A stretch of 64,000 nt of DNA from positions 62,001 through 126,000 of the forward strand of contig NZ_JACVVP010000015.1 in assembly GCF_014534745.1 (NCBI RefSeq), read 5' to 3'. Positions 24,916 to 33,511 of the stretch are shown piece by piece. The notes under the pieces are model-generated. The model did not search any database and had not been told where the DNA came from. It saw nothing but the letters and a program-made list of their open reading frames with translations. Numbering within the stretch: the stretch's first letter is position 1; the number at the start of each line of letters is the position of its first letter. The translations under genes and the position numbers were made by a program. This DNA is from Flammeovirga sp. EKP202. Its GTDB lineage: Bacteria; Bacteroidota; Bacteroidia; Cytophagales; Flammeovirgaceae.

Positions 24916-25800
24916 ATGGAAATAAAACGATTTAAAGAGATCAATACATTTTTTGAAACTACTGGATTTGAAAAAAGAACCGACATTCCAGCATTTTTTG
25001 TTTTTCGGTTTGAAGAATTAAATACTAATACTGCCTTGAAGATGCCTCCTTATCAAAAAGACTTCTACCAAGTAGCGTTGATGATTAATGGAGAGAATGC
25101 AAGTGCTTCTATTGATGTTCAATCAACTGATAAACTTGGAAACACGCTTTATTTTCTATCTCCTGATCACATTTTCTCTTGGCAAAGAAATACTAAAATG
25201 ACCGGGTTCAATGTCTTTTTTAAAGCAGAATTTCTTGATTTCTTTAGTGGGAATTTTAAAAGTGAATTTTCATTATTTGATCTTTCTAATAAAAATTTCA
25301 TCAAACTTGATTCAAAAGAACTTCAAAATATATTGATCGATTTTGAAAAACTATATAAAGAATATAATACGCCTAATTCTTATCGCCATCAGATTTTACA
25401 ATCTTCTTTGTTGTCCCTCTTATTCAAATGTAAAAGTATTGATGAAGAAAAAGGAAGTACAAATAAAAACCTCTCCAAGAAAGAAGAGACCATTAACCGT
25501 TTTAGGAACTTAGTGACGAATAGTTTTATCAAAAATAAAAAGGTAAGTGACTATGCGGACCTACTAAATGTTTCCTCTAATTATCTGAATCAAACGGTAA
25601 AATCAGTGACAGGAAAAACAGCGAAGGAGATAATTTCCAACCAAATCATTCAAGAAGCCAAACGTTATTTGAAATATTCAACTGATGACATTTCCGAAAT
25701 TAGTTATGCTCTAGGGTATGAAGAACCCACACATTTTATTCGTTTTTTCAAAAATCAAACTCAGATCACCCCTAATGAATATCGAAAAAACCTAATGTAA
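24916..25800 (+). CDS. AraC family transcriptional regulator
   Basis: A 294-residue protein. The N-terminal cupin-like sensor (about 1-165) contains PPYQKDFYQVALMI and LYFLSPDHIFSWQ, typical of AraC regulators. Residues about 192-294 form the two helix-turn-helix DNA-binding domain (KVSDYADLLNVSSNYLNQTV; ISYALGYEEPTHFIRFFKNQ; TPNEYRK). It lies 83 bp before an NmrA-like reductase on the same strand, which it probably controls, a common local arrangement. It is divergent from the kinase gene. The effector is unknown. Confidence 0.9.
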   Translation: MEIKRFKEINTFFETTGFEKRTDIPAFFVFRFEELNTNTALKMPPYQKDFYQVALMINGENASASIDVQSTDKLGNTLYFLSPDHIFSWQRNTKMTGFNVFFKAEFLDFFSGNFKSEFSLFDLSNKNFIKLDSKELQNILIDFEKLYKEYNTPNSYRHQILQSSLLSLLFKCKSIDEEKGSTNKNLSKKEETINRFRNLVTNSFIKNKKVSDYADLLNVSSNYLNQTVKSVTGKTAKEIISNQIIQEAKRYLKYSTDDISEISYALGYEEPTHFIRFFKNQTQITPNEYRKNLM

Positions 25801-25883
25801 TTTTGGTCATTATCCCATTGTTTTTGGTTATCAGTCGCCCTCCTTTTTCACCGACATTTGTATAAACAAAATAAAAAAAGACA

Positions 25884-26738
25884 ATGGAAAAAATAATCGT
25901 ATTAGGAGCAACAGGAAATATTGGCCAAGCTGTTTTGGAACACTTACAAAACAGAGAAGTAGAAGTTTATGCAGGTGTGAGAGCTGAAAAAGATTTTGAC
26001 AAAGTAAAAGGAGCGACTCCCGTAATAGTTGACTTTACAGATCAAGAAAGTTTAGATCATGCTCTTGCGGGTAAACAAAGGGTTTTTCTTGTGACTCCAT
26101 TGATGCAACATCCAGAGGAAGTGACAAGAAAAGTGATTCAAGCGGCTCAAAAAAATAACTTAAAACATATCGTAAGAAGTACCGCTTCCGGTGCGGATAG
26201 TAATGGTCAGATACAAATGGCACGTTGGGCTGGTAATAGTGAAGACCTTATCAAAGCATCTGGCTTGAACTACACTATTCTTCAACCTTTCAATTTTGTA
26301 CAGAACTATATCAATTACTACGGACAAACCATCAAAGAATACAATGGTTTTTACATTCCAAATGGTGATGCTGAATTATCATTATTGGATGTCACTGACC
26401 TTGGTGAAGTGGCAGCAATTGCACTTACTAATGAAGAGCATTTTGGTAAAACGTATGAATTGAGCGGCCTTAAATATTCCAATGAAAAGATAGCAGAAAT
26501 CATCAGTGATGTCGTTGGAAGAAAGGTTTCTTATATTGATGTCCCTGAGGATAAAGCAAAAGAAAGTATGCTTGACAACCAAATGCCCGATTGGCTTGTA
26601 GAGGCTATGATGGAATTAAATTATATCATTAAACAAGGATGGACTGCCGGTTATTCAGCAGATTATAAAAACATCACGGGTAAGGAATATACAAGTGCTG
26701 AAGCCTACTTTGGGAAGAATAAAAATGCCCTAAAATAG
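25884..26738 (+). CDS. NmrA-like NAD(P)-binding reductase
   Basis: A 284-residue atypical short-chain dehydrogenase. The N-terminal dinucleotide motif is VLGATGNIGQAV (G-x-x-G-x-x-G). VRSTASGADSN and YTILQPFNFVQNY are characteristic of NmrA/QOR2/azoreductase-like proteins, some of which reduce quinones while others only sense NADPH. The usual YxxxK catalytic pair is not obvious, as expected in this subgroup. It sits after an AraC regulator and ends at a strong bidirectional terminator. Likely role: small-molecule (quinone) detoxification or redox sensing. Confidence 0.85.
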   Translation: MEKIIVLGATGNIGQAVLEHLQNREVEVYAGVRAEKDFDKVKGATPVIVDFTDQESLDHALAGKQRVFLVTPLMQHPEEVTRKVIQAAQKNNLKHIVRSTASGADSNGQIQMARWAGNSEDLIKASGLNYTILQPFNFVQNYINYYGQTIKEYNGFYIPNGDAELSLLDVTDLGEVAAIALTNEEHFGKTYELSGLKYSNEKIAEIISDVVGRKVSYIDVPEDKAKESMLDNQMPDWLVEAMMELNYIIKQGWTAGYSADYKNITGKEYTSAEAYFGKNKNALK

Positions 26739-26756
26739 TACTTCATTATCTTCTCT

Positions 26757-26799
26757 TAAAACAACAAAGACTTTCACTAGGAAAGTCTTTGTTGTTTTA
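26757..26799. terminator. Bidirectional terminator, perfect 19-bp stem
   Basis: TAAAACAACAAAGACTTTC and GAAAGTCTTTGTTGTTTTA pair without mismatch around the 5-nt loop ACTAG. It sits between convergent genes ending at 26738 and 26824. Confidence 0.92.
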
Positions 26800-26823
26800 G
26801 AACACCTAATTAAATACATAGAT

Positions 26824-29800
26824 TTAGAAAATTACTTTATGTACACTTCTACTGTTTTGATCATAGATATGTACAATGTACAATCCTCTTAAATTAAGAT
26901 TTACTTTTTGCTGATTTCCTGTCAACGCCCTCTCAAAAACCTTTTGACCGCTGATGCTATAAATAGTCATCATTTTACCATCCAACTGATTTTCCGACTG
27001 AATATTTAATTCTTGGCTGGAAGCCTTAAACACTTTGATCGAAGGACCGATAGAATGAACACTCAATGCCCCTTCTTTTAGAATGACAAAAGAATATGTT
27101 TTCGTTACCCCCGTTGGTGAGGTAACCGTGATGGTAAATGTGTTTCCAAATGTTCCATCTCCTTCAATGACATAAGTAGCCTCTTTATCTTCAGTGAAAG
27201 CAGAAACCGTTGGAAAATTACCATCTTGTACCTCAATTTCATGGAATAAAATGGCGGGATTAAAATCTTTATAAAGTACTCCGTCTAGGTAAACTTCAGC
27301 TAAGTTGGCATTACTTGATGCTCCGCCTTCAGTAACAAAATATACTTTGTATTCTTGCTTGAAAAGTGTGTCTTCCGCTGTAACAATAATGGTTGTCACC
27401 CCAGGAATTGCAGATGCTGCTATTACTTCTACATTTGCTTTAGCATGACGAGCGGTAGCATTGATGACTGGAATTTCAGTGGCGTCGTCTGAAAGTTCAT
27501 AGTTGTAGGAGTAGGCCTCATTTTCAAAATTTGGTATGGTCACATTGTTTACTGTAAGATCTGATAGCTGAGCATCTTTATTTTGCTTGTGCACTATCAT
27601 CGCATTTCCTTCAGTAAACATCATTAATTCCACTTCAGCTGTTGAATTATCATTACTTTCTAACGTGATGGTGTTGATACCAGCTTCTACTTCAAATTTG
27701 CCGGAAATGATGACATCAACTTCTTCTTTTAAATTCCAGTTCTGATCATATATTTTGGCTTTCTCTCCTCCTCTATATTCAATGTATTGAGAATGATCAG
27801 CCGTTGCTCTAATCATTGTATTGACACTCAAGAAAGACTCTCCAATTCTAAAACGGGGTTGTACAATATTTTGCTCTCCAGATAGAACTCTTACAATAAA
27901 TTGAGGAGATTGTTGATGGTATTTATTATCCAATTCTAAAGTTTGCCCAAAAGCCACTTTCTCATAAGGAGCATACATTCCATCTTCCTGTCTCATATGG
28001 AAATATTGGTGATGCTCGTCTTCTGAAGACAAATCAGAAGTAACCTCTGCATCTTGAGACATCATTTGAATCGGTACTAAAAAGAAATCATCTTCCGTTT
28101 CTCTCAATTCAAATGTGGTATAAGATGCAAACAGCCTCCCTACATAGAAAAAGTAGGTATCCATCATGGTTTGTCTTTGCTCCTCTGTCAACAATTTACT
28201 CGCCGCTTTCCACTTCGGTAATAACGATAAAAGTTCATCCGTTTTTCCATACGTTTCAAACTCTTCTAATGTAATACCAAACATTGGGTCAGGGCGTAGA
28301 ATTGAAAAGTTTCTCCCGTTATGAGCGGCTTGTATTCCCAACATATAATTTGCTGCTAGAAGGCTTGAAGCAGGGGTTTGAACTCCTTTATTCGTGGTAC
28401 TATTTCTTTCTAGTTTTAGAGAAGGTCTTCCCTTGTTATGATCGCCTACAGGTGAAGTTAAATATGCTTTTGTTGCGTTAATTTGATATTCTAAATAGCC
28501 GGTATCTGGCTCTCCCCCGTTTGAAGTTCTTACTACAACAGGATGATCTATCTTTTCATACACTTGCTCTGCAAACTTTCTGAACCCCCAGCTTCCATCA
28601 AAAGTGTGGATCTCTGCACCATCAAATAATGCATTCGATATCTGGCAATCATTTAAAAGGTGAGCATAGTTTGTAGTAAGTGTTTCAAATAATTCGGAAT
28701 TATTTTCAGGAACAAAAACCTGATTGTAGGCTAAAAGCATTCCCTTAACGTTTGTACCTCCTTGGTGAGCAGTGCTCATTGTAGATAAAAAACCTCGATG
28801 ATTAAGCGTAAACTTCCAAGTTCCATTTCCCATATCCTCAATATCCTTAATGGTCGCCAATTCTTTTCCTATCTGTAAATAATTGTATTGAAAGAAAGTA
28901 GGTAGAGGTGAGGACAACTTCCCAAAACTATTTGCAGCGTCATCAAGTGCATCTGGAATAGTATACCATTCTTCTTTGGGCTGAAATAAAATCTCACTAT
29001 CCGTATCTGAAACGGCTTGTACCAATGTTCCATCTACCCATGATGCTAAATCATCCGATAGGTTTTCACCTGAATACAATGGGTCATTTCTTCCAATTCC
29101 ACCACTAACATAATGAATATTAATGCTTCTGTTATTCTCTCTTTGTGAATGAGAATATTCTTTCAAAGCATCCTGGCTTCCAAAAATCCCATCTACTTCC
29201 CAGTTGGGTTTATCACTTGGCCAAAAACCTCCGTGCCACATATCGGTAAAAAAGTTGACCGTAGTCACATCAGCTTTATCAAGATACTCTTCAAAAAGAG
29301 GTAATTCCTCAACATTTTGAGGTGCTATATACATTACACTTTGATCCTCAAACATTACTTTCCATTCTTCCAACCATTGTACAGCTCTGTCATAGTTCCA
29401 CTCTCCATCAACTTTTGGATGAGGCATAGACTCATTTCCCCATGCTTGTAAAATGCTTTCGTCTTCCTCTGCCTCATTCGTATAAGTATATAGAGCAAAA
29501 CCTCCCTTCTTATTACCTTTATATCTTTCCCAAAGATGCTCGAATCGAATTCTCTTGGTTTGATCCACCCCAAATTCATAGACCATATAATTGTAAGCCA
29601 ATGTTTTCACTTTAGTATCAGTGACACCCAAATACAATTCCATATAGCTTCCTTCAGGCAAGTCACCATAAAAATCAACTAAATCAAATGACAAATAGGT
29701 AGGGTGAGGAGTTATCTTAAAAGAAGCATAATAACTATTATCACTTGTAGCAAAGACGTAATCATCTCCCGATGTATAAAAGTTGTCCATTGAAATGGCT

Positions 29801-30078
29801 TCTTGACCGGGTAGTGTCAATGTAAAATGATTGAAATTGGATACCTCCCGTATTAGTTCTTTCCCACTCTCTAACGTAAATGAGTTAAACGTACCATCAG
29901 TACCCAAAACTAGGGTAAATCGTCCTGTAGAAAAGACCACCTCTTGTGTCACTTCTTCCAAGTTTTCTGGTGGTGTTTGAGAAGAAATATCCTGCCCTTT
30001 TACTGTTTTTATATTAATGAATAGGGTAAATATTATTATTAAAATAGAAGTGGTTCTTAAGTAGTAAAAATGATTCAT
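26824..30078 (-). CDS. T9SS-secreted putative glycoside hydrolase, family not recognised
   Basis: A 1084-residue protein; start at 30078 gives the leader MNHFYYLRTTSILIIIFTLF, and an ATG 33 bp upstream is less likely. Order: N-terminal beta-sandwich (about 40-220); a central region with TIM-barrel character (about 250-640) including VTTVNFFTDMWHGGFWP, SNALFDGAEIHTFDGSWG and PVVVRTSNGGEPD; a beta-rich region; a cadherin-like beta-sandwich (about 825-910, LSDLTVNNVTIPNF); a second sandwich; and a T9SS tail (YSISGQKVF ... LNLRGLYIVHIYD). The acidic FDGAE and FDG segments at strand ends could be catalytic, recalling clan GH-D/GH101-like barrels, but I cannot place it in a family. It neighbours a GH36-like enzyme on the same strand. 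Likely cell-surface or secreted glycan hydrolase. Confidence 0.7.
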   Translation of the reverse strand: MNHFYYLRTTSILIIIFTLFINIKTVKGQDISSQTPPENLEEVTQEVVFSTGRFTLVLGTDGTFNSFTLESGKELIREVSNFNHFTLTLPGQEAISMDNFYTSGDDYVFATSDNSYYASFKITPHPTYLSFDLVDFYGDLPEGSYMELYLGVTDTKVKTLAYNYMVYEFGVDQTKRIRFEHLWERYKGNKKGGFALYTYTNEAEEDESILQAWGNESMPHPKVDGEWNYDRAVQWLEEWKVMFEDQSVMYIAPQNVEELPLFEEYLDKADVTTVNFFTDMWHGGFWPSDKPNWEVDGIFGSQDALKEYSHSQRENNRSINIHYVSGGIGRNDPLYSGENLSDDLASWVDGTLVQAVSDTDSEILFQPKEEWYTIPDALDDAANSFGKLSSPLPTFFQYNYLQIGKELATIKDIEDMGNGTWKFTLNHRGFLSTMSTAHQGGTNVKGMLLAYNQVFVPENNSELFETLTTNYAHLLNDCQISNALFDGAEIHTFDGSWGFRKFAEQVYEKIDHPVVVRTSNGGEPDTGYLEYQINATKAYLTSPVGDHNKGRPSLKLERNSTTNKGVQTPASSLLAANYMLGIQAAHNGRNFSILRPDPMFGITLEEFETYGKTDELLSLLPKWKAASKLLTEEQRQTMMDTYFFYVGRLFASYTTFELRETEDDFFLVPIQMMSQDAEVTSDLSSEDEHHQYFHMRQEDGMYAPYEKVAFGQTLELDNKYHQQSPQFIVRVLSGEQNIVQPRFRIGESFLSVNTMIRATADHSQYIEYRGGEKAKIYDQNWNLKEEVDVIISGKFEVEAGINTITLESNDNSTAEVELMMFTEGNAMIVHKQNKDAQLSDLTVNNVTIPNFENEAYSYNYELSDDATEIPVINATARHAKANVEVIAASAIPGVTTIIVTAEDTLFKQEYKVYFVTEGGASSNANLAEVYLDGVLYKDFNPAILFHEIEVQDGNFPTVSAFTEDKEATYVIEGDGTFGNTFTITVTSPTGVTKTYSFVILKEGALSVHSIGPSIKVFKASSQELNIQSENQLDGKMMTIYSISGQKVFERALTGNQQKVNLNLRGLYIVHIYDQNSRSVHKVIF

Positions 30079-31047
30079 CAGATTTCTAAAAATGATTATA
30101 GGATACGTCAAAAGAGTAAATTGTATTATTGATTTACTCTTTTAAAAAGTAAAAAAATGTAATTATCAGATTGGAAAAAGAACTTATCAGCTGTCTTATT
30201 TCGGTTCAACCCGTTAACTCAAAATGCCTTTACAAAAAATTTGATATTAGTAACAATTTTGAAGACAAAACTCCCATTAAACAGTATTGTGTATGATGTG
30301 ATATGCATACCTATTCTGTTTTAAGAAGTTAGAAAGGAAAAAGAACCCTTCGCTTTTCTGATAAAAAATAAATAATGGAAAATGCTACTATTTGTCAACT
30401 TATGATTAACAAGAGAGCGTGTTGAAGGAGTGTTATTACCATTACCGATGCTACGACCTTCAATCTTTTCTAAAACAAAATTCATAATACATGCTTCTTG
30501 TTGTTCTATAGAAAGTATAGCAAATGGAATAATTGATAAGTACTAAGCCAAAAATAAATCATAGTTAATTCTAATTTATTTTTTGTGAGTACAACGCTAA
30601 AAAACGCATTAATAGTGGTTCTATTGAAAGTTTTTTGAAGGAAGTAATCGCAAAACAATAAATAGAATTAGTAGTATATAATTTTGTCTTGGTACTTAGT
30701 AATAATAGATATAAGATTTTCATTACAAATTCATTTTAATCATACTATGGTTCAATGGGCAATCGTAAAATCAAGTAAGGGATAACCCTTTTCCGCTTTT
30801 AATAATTCATTTCTTAATACATCGTAAAGTAAGGTATCTTATTGTTCATTTCGAAGGAAAACAAAATTTGCGAGTAGTCTATATTTTACAATTGTTTGCT
30901 TTTTTATAATCCAACAACTGCAACGCTAAATTTTGATAATTGCATTGCTTAAGGAATACCTTTAGAGTAGATGATACTAAGTCATCAGAAATAAAAAAAG
31001 CATAGACTCAATTGAACCTATGCTTTCCTGTGTTACTGAAATGATAA
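30079..31047. other. Long intergenic region
   Basis: About 970 bp separate two genes on the minus strand. I see the terminator at 30992-31026 and, on the minus strand around 30350-30530, an open stretch of about 65 codons without a start (translating to LSIEQQEACIMNFVLEK and onward) that might be a gene remnant. No RNA gene or element copy is recognised. Confidence 0.5.
30992..31026 (-). terminator. Terminator of the GH36-like gene
   Basis: Minus-strand stem AAAGCATAG/CTATGCTTT followed by a run of T residues, 22 bp after the stop codon. Confidence 0.85.
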
Positions 31048-33261
31048 TTACATTACTACTAATTTCAGCGAGAATGATTGTTTAGTATCCCACTTTCTTT
31101 CAGAAAGGGTTACCTTCCATAAATTGTCACCAAGACTTTCTACATTCTTAATTGCACAATTTTTGGCATTCCCTGCTTGAATTCCTTTCTTAGAGTAGAA
31201 GATAATATCACCTTCTTGAGCACCAGCATCAGTCATTTCAACTTTGATGTTGTTGCCTTTTACTACTAAGTTTTTGATTTCGTTAGCACCCATTGACAAG
31301 TGAAGGTTTGAACCTAATACTTTTGGCTTGTCATCAGTGATAGGCGTAAATCTTACAAACTGCGATGAGTTTGAATATAAATCTTTTGCTGTGTATGTAT
31401 TGGTTGCATAACCCACTACTTCGTTTTTCCAGAAGTCATATACAGCACATTTTGTATCTGTAGGAAGACCTGCTTTCGCAAAGTCAATCGTTACATCATT
31501 TGATTTTTCTTTGTCTACATTATAAAGGTTGTACACCCCAAAGTTTCCAAATTCTCTTTGGGCATTGAAACCAAATACTGTGTTGTCAGCTGATTCACCT
31601 AATGTCACTAATTTTGTCTCTTCGATCACACCTGGACGCATGATTTCGTAGTTTCTCCAAACTGCTTTTACATCATCTTTGTCAATAGGCTCAGAAATCA
31701 TCGCTGTACCACCTGTCAATGCTACAGTGTTGTGCCATGTGTGCCACATTCCTTGTTGTGGAGTATGACCTACTTTACGAGATGGTAATTTGTAATCTAA
31801 GTAAGATACATCCGCGTCATTGTTCCACCATACTTTGTGGAAAATCTGGAATCTCAATACAGACTCTAAACAGTGACTAAAGTGTGCAGGGTGAGAGTCA
31901 GGACCTACTCTTGCCGCATCGATGAAACCAATTACACCTCTTGTTGGCTGCCCTAAACAAGAAAGAATGTACATATCATCACCTGCTGCCTTTCTGTAAA
32001 GTGTATATAACTCTCTGAAAGTTTGTAATCTTGTCAACTTAGGGTTGTCATATACAGCACCAATACCATTAAAGTCAATCTTGATATAACCGTATCCTCT
32101 ATCTCTAGCATCTTTGATAATGTTGAATAAGAAGTCTTTTGCTTTTTCGTTGGTAGGGTTTAACCACTTTGCTCCAGCTGGGTGGAAAGGATTAGGGTTC
32201 ATAAATGACTCGATACCTTTCGCATTTTTCTGAAGTGCATCTGGGTTCGCTTTTGCCCATGGGTGCTCAGGATTGATCATTAATGGTGCAAACCAAACAC
32301 CTGGAGTTCCGCCAGCTGCTCTCACTTTTTTCGCTACTTCAGCCATACCCGATGGGAATTTTTCATTAGCAGACCAATCACCATCCATTTTTTGGTAACC
32401 ATCGTCGATTTGTACGATACCTTTACCAAAAGTATTAGGGTTCTCTTCGATTGTTTTCAACACATTCATTACGTGTTCTTCGTCAATCTTAGTCGTTCTG
32501 TCATACCAGCTACACCATCCATATACTGGATCTCTGTCTAATTTAGCATTGTGTGTAATTGCTACCCACTTTGTCCAAACATCAATGTTTTTATCCTTAT
32601 CTTCTTTGATGAAGATCATCTCCTCACTTCTTCTTACTTCGCCTGGCTCTACTAATACCTCGTCCATGCGAACGATAGCACGAATCTTTTGGCGTGTCAC
32701 ATGTATATTACAGTGTGCATCACCAGGGCCTGTAGGACCTAATAAGAATGATTTATCAGTAGTCGTATTATAGAACAAACCTACCTCTTTGAAACGCTTA
32801 TCCATTTTGGCTACAGTTTCAGCATGATGGTGTTCCATCAAAGGAGTCACTAACCAATCCTCAGGTTTTGATAAATCTACCTGACCACCAAAACTTTCAT
32901 CCATACTGAATAAATCAAAGGCTCTTAATTTTGTATCTTTATTACTTTTATTGTGGAAAAAAGCCTGAATAGTATAAGCATCTAAATCTTGTAATTTTCT
33001 AACATGAAGCTCATAACCAAAGTTATCTTTCTCATAATAAGACTTTGTTTGCTCCGCCTTACCAAAAGGAGTATCTACAATAGTCACCTCAGTAGTTCCC
33101 GCCTGAGGAGTATGTGCCATTCCAATTCTTCTGCTACCACCATCAACATCAAACACACACGTAGAAGACCTGAAAAGCTTCTGAATTTCTTGTTGTGCGA
33201 ATGACGAAAATATTGGTGCTAAACTTAACACTAAAATTAGTCCTAACTTTATCTTTTTCAT
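31048..33261 (-). CDS. GH36-like alpha-galactosidase
   Basis: A 737-residue secreted enzyme. The start at 33261 gives signal peptide MKKIKLGLILVLSLAPIFSS; an ATG 42 bp upstream is disfavoured. An N-terminal beta-sandwich (about 25-235) precedes the clan GH-D barrel: VYGWCSWYDRTT, IVQIDDGYQ, YIKIDFNG (nucleophile Asp396) and ARVGPDSHP (acid/base Asp455). WCSWY with QIDDGYQ is typical of GH36 and raffinose-synthase relatives. A C-terminal beta domain follows. It should release alpha-linked galactose (or a close analogue) from oligosaccharides, in the periplasm. It follows the 811-residue unknown protein on the same strand with a 250-bp gap, suggesting a shared pathway. Confidence 0.87.
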   Translation of the reverse strand: MKKIKLGLILVLSLAPIFSSFAQQEIQKLFRSSTCVFDVDGGSRRIGMAHTPQAGTTEVTIVDTPFGKAEQTKSYYEKDNFGYELHVRKLQDLDAYTIQAFFHNKSNKDTKLRAFDLFSMDESFGGQVDLSKPEDWLVTPLMEHHHAETVAKMDKRFKEVGLFYNTTTDKSFLLGPTGPGDAHCNIHVTRQKIRAIVRMDEVLVEPGEVRRSEEMIFIKEDKDKNIDVWTKWVAITHNAKLDRDPVYGWCSWYDRTTKIDEEHVMNVLKTIEENPNTFGKGIVQIDDGYQKMDGDWSANEKFPSGMAEVAKKVRAAGGTPGVWFAPLMINPEHPWAKANPDALQKNAKGIESFMNPNPFHPAGAKWLNPTNEKAKDFLFNIIKDARDRGYGYIKIDFNGIGAVYDNPKLTRLQTFRELYTLYRKAAGDDMYILSCLGQPTRGVIGFIDAARVGPDSHPAHFSHCLESVLRFQIFHKVWWNNDADVSYLDYKLPSRKVGHTPQQGMWHTWHNTVALTGGTAMISEPIDKDDVKAVWRNYEIMRPGVIEETKLVTLGESADNTVFGFNAQREFGNFGVYNLYNVDKEKSNDVTIDFAKAGLPTDTKCAVYDFWKNEVVGYATNTYTAKDLYSNSSQFVRFTPITDDKPKVLGSNLHLSMGANEIKNLVVKGNNIKVEMTDAGAQEGDIIFYSKKGIQAGNAKNCAIKNVESLGDNLWKVTLSERKWDTKQSFSLKLVVM

Positions 33262-33511
33262 TTCACTCAAAATTTTAAAAAATGATTTGAAATACGAAGG
33301 CACCTTTATATTGCCTTGTATTTTACTTAGTTGTCACATTGCAATTTTAATTGTTCTTTCCTATCATTCTTTGCTCTTAGCTTACAATTGTTGATAGTGA
33401 TCTTTATGGTGATAATTTGAGATGTAAAAAACACCTCAGAACAGCTCAAATGAACACTTTTCATTACTTTTTGCTCAAATCTCTCCTATTATCCCCATTT
33501 TCTCTATTGAC

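Noticed and set aside
30350-30530. Possible small gene on the minus strand
   Set aside because: No start codon and no family match could be recognised; kept only as a low-interest remnant.
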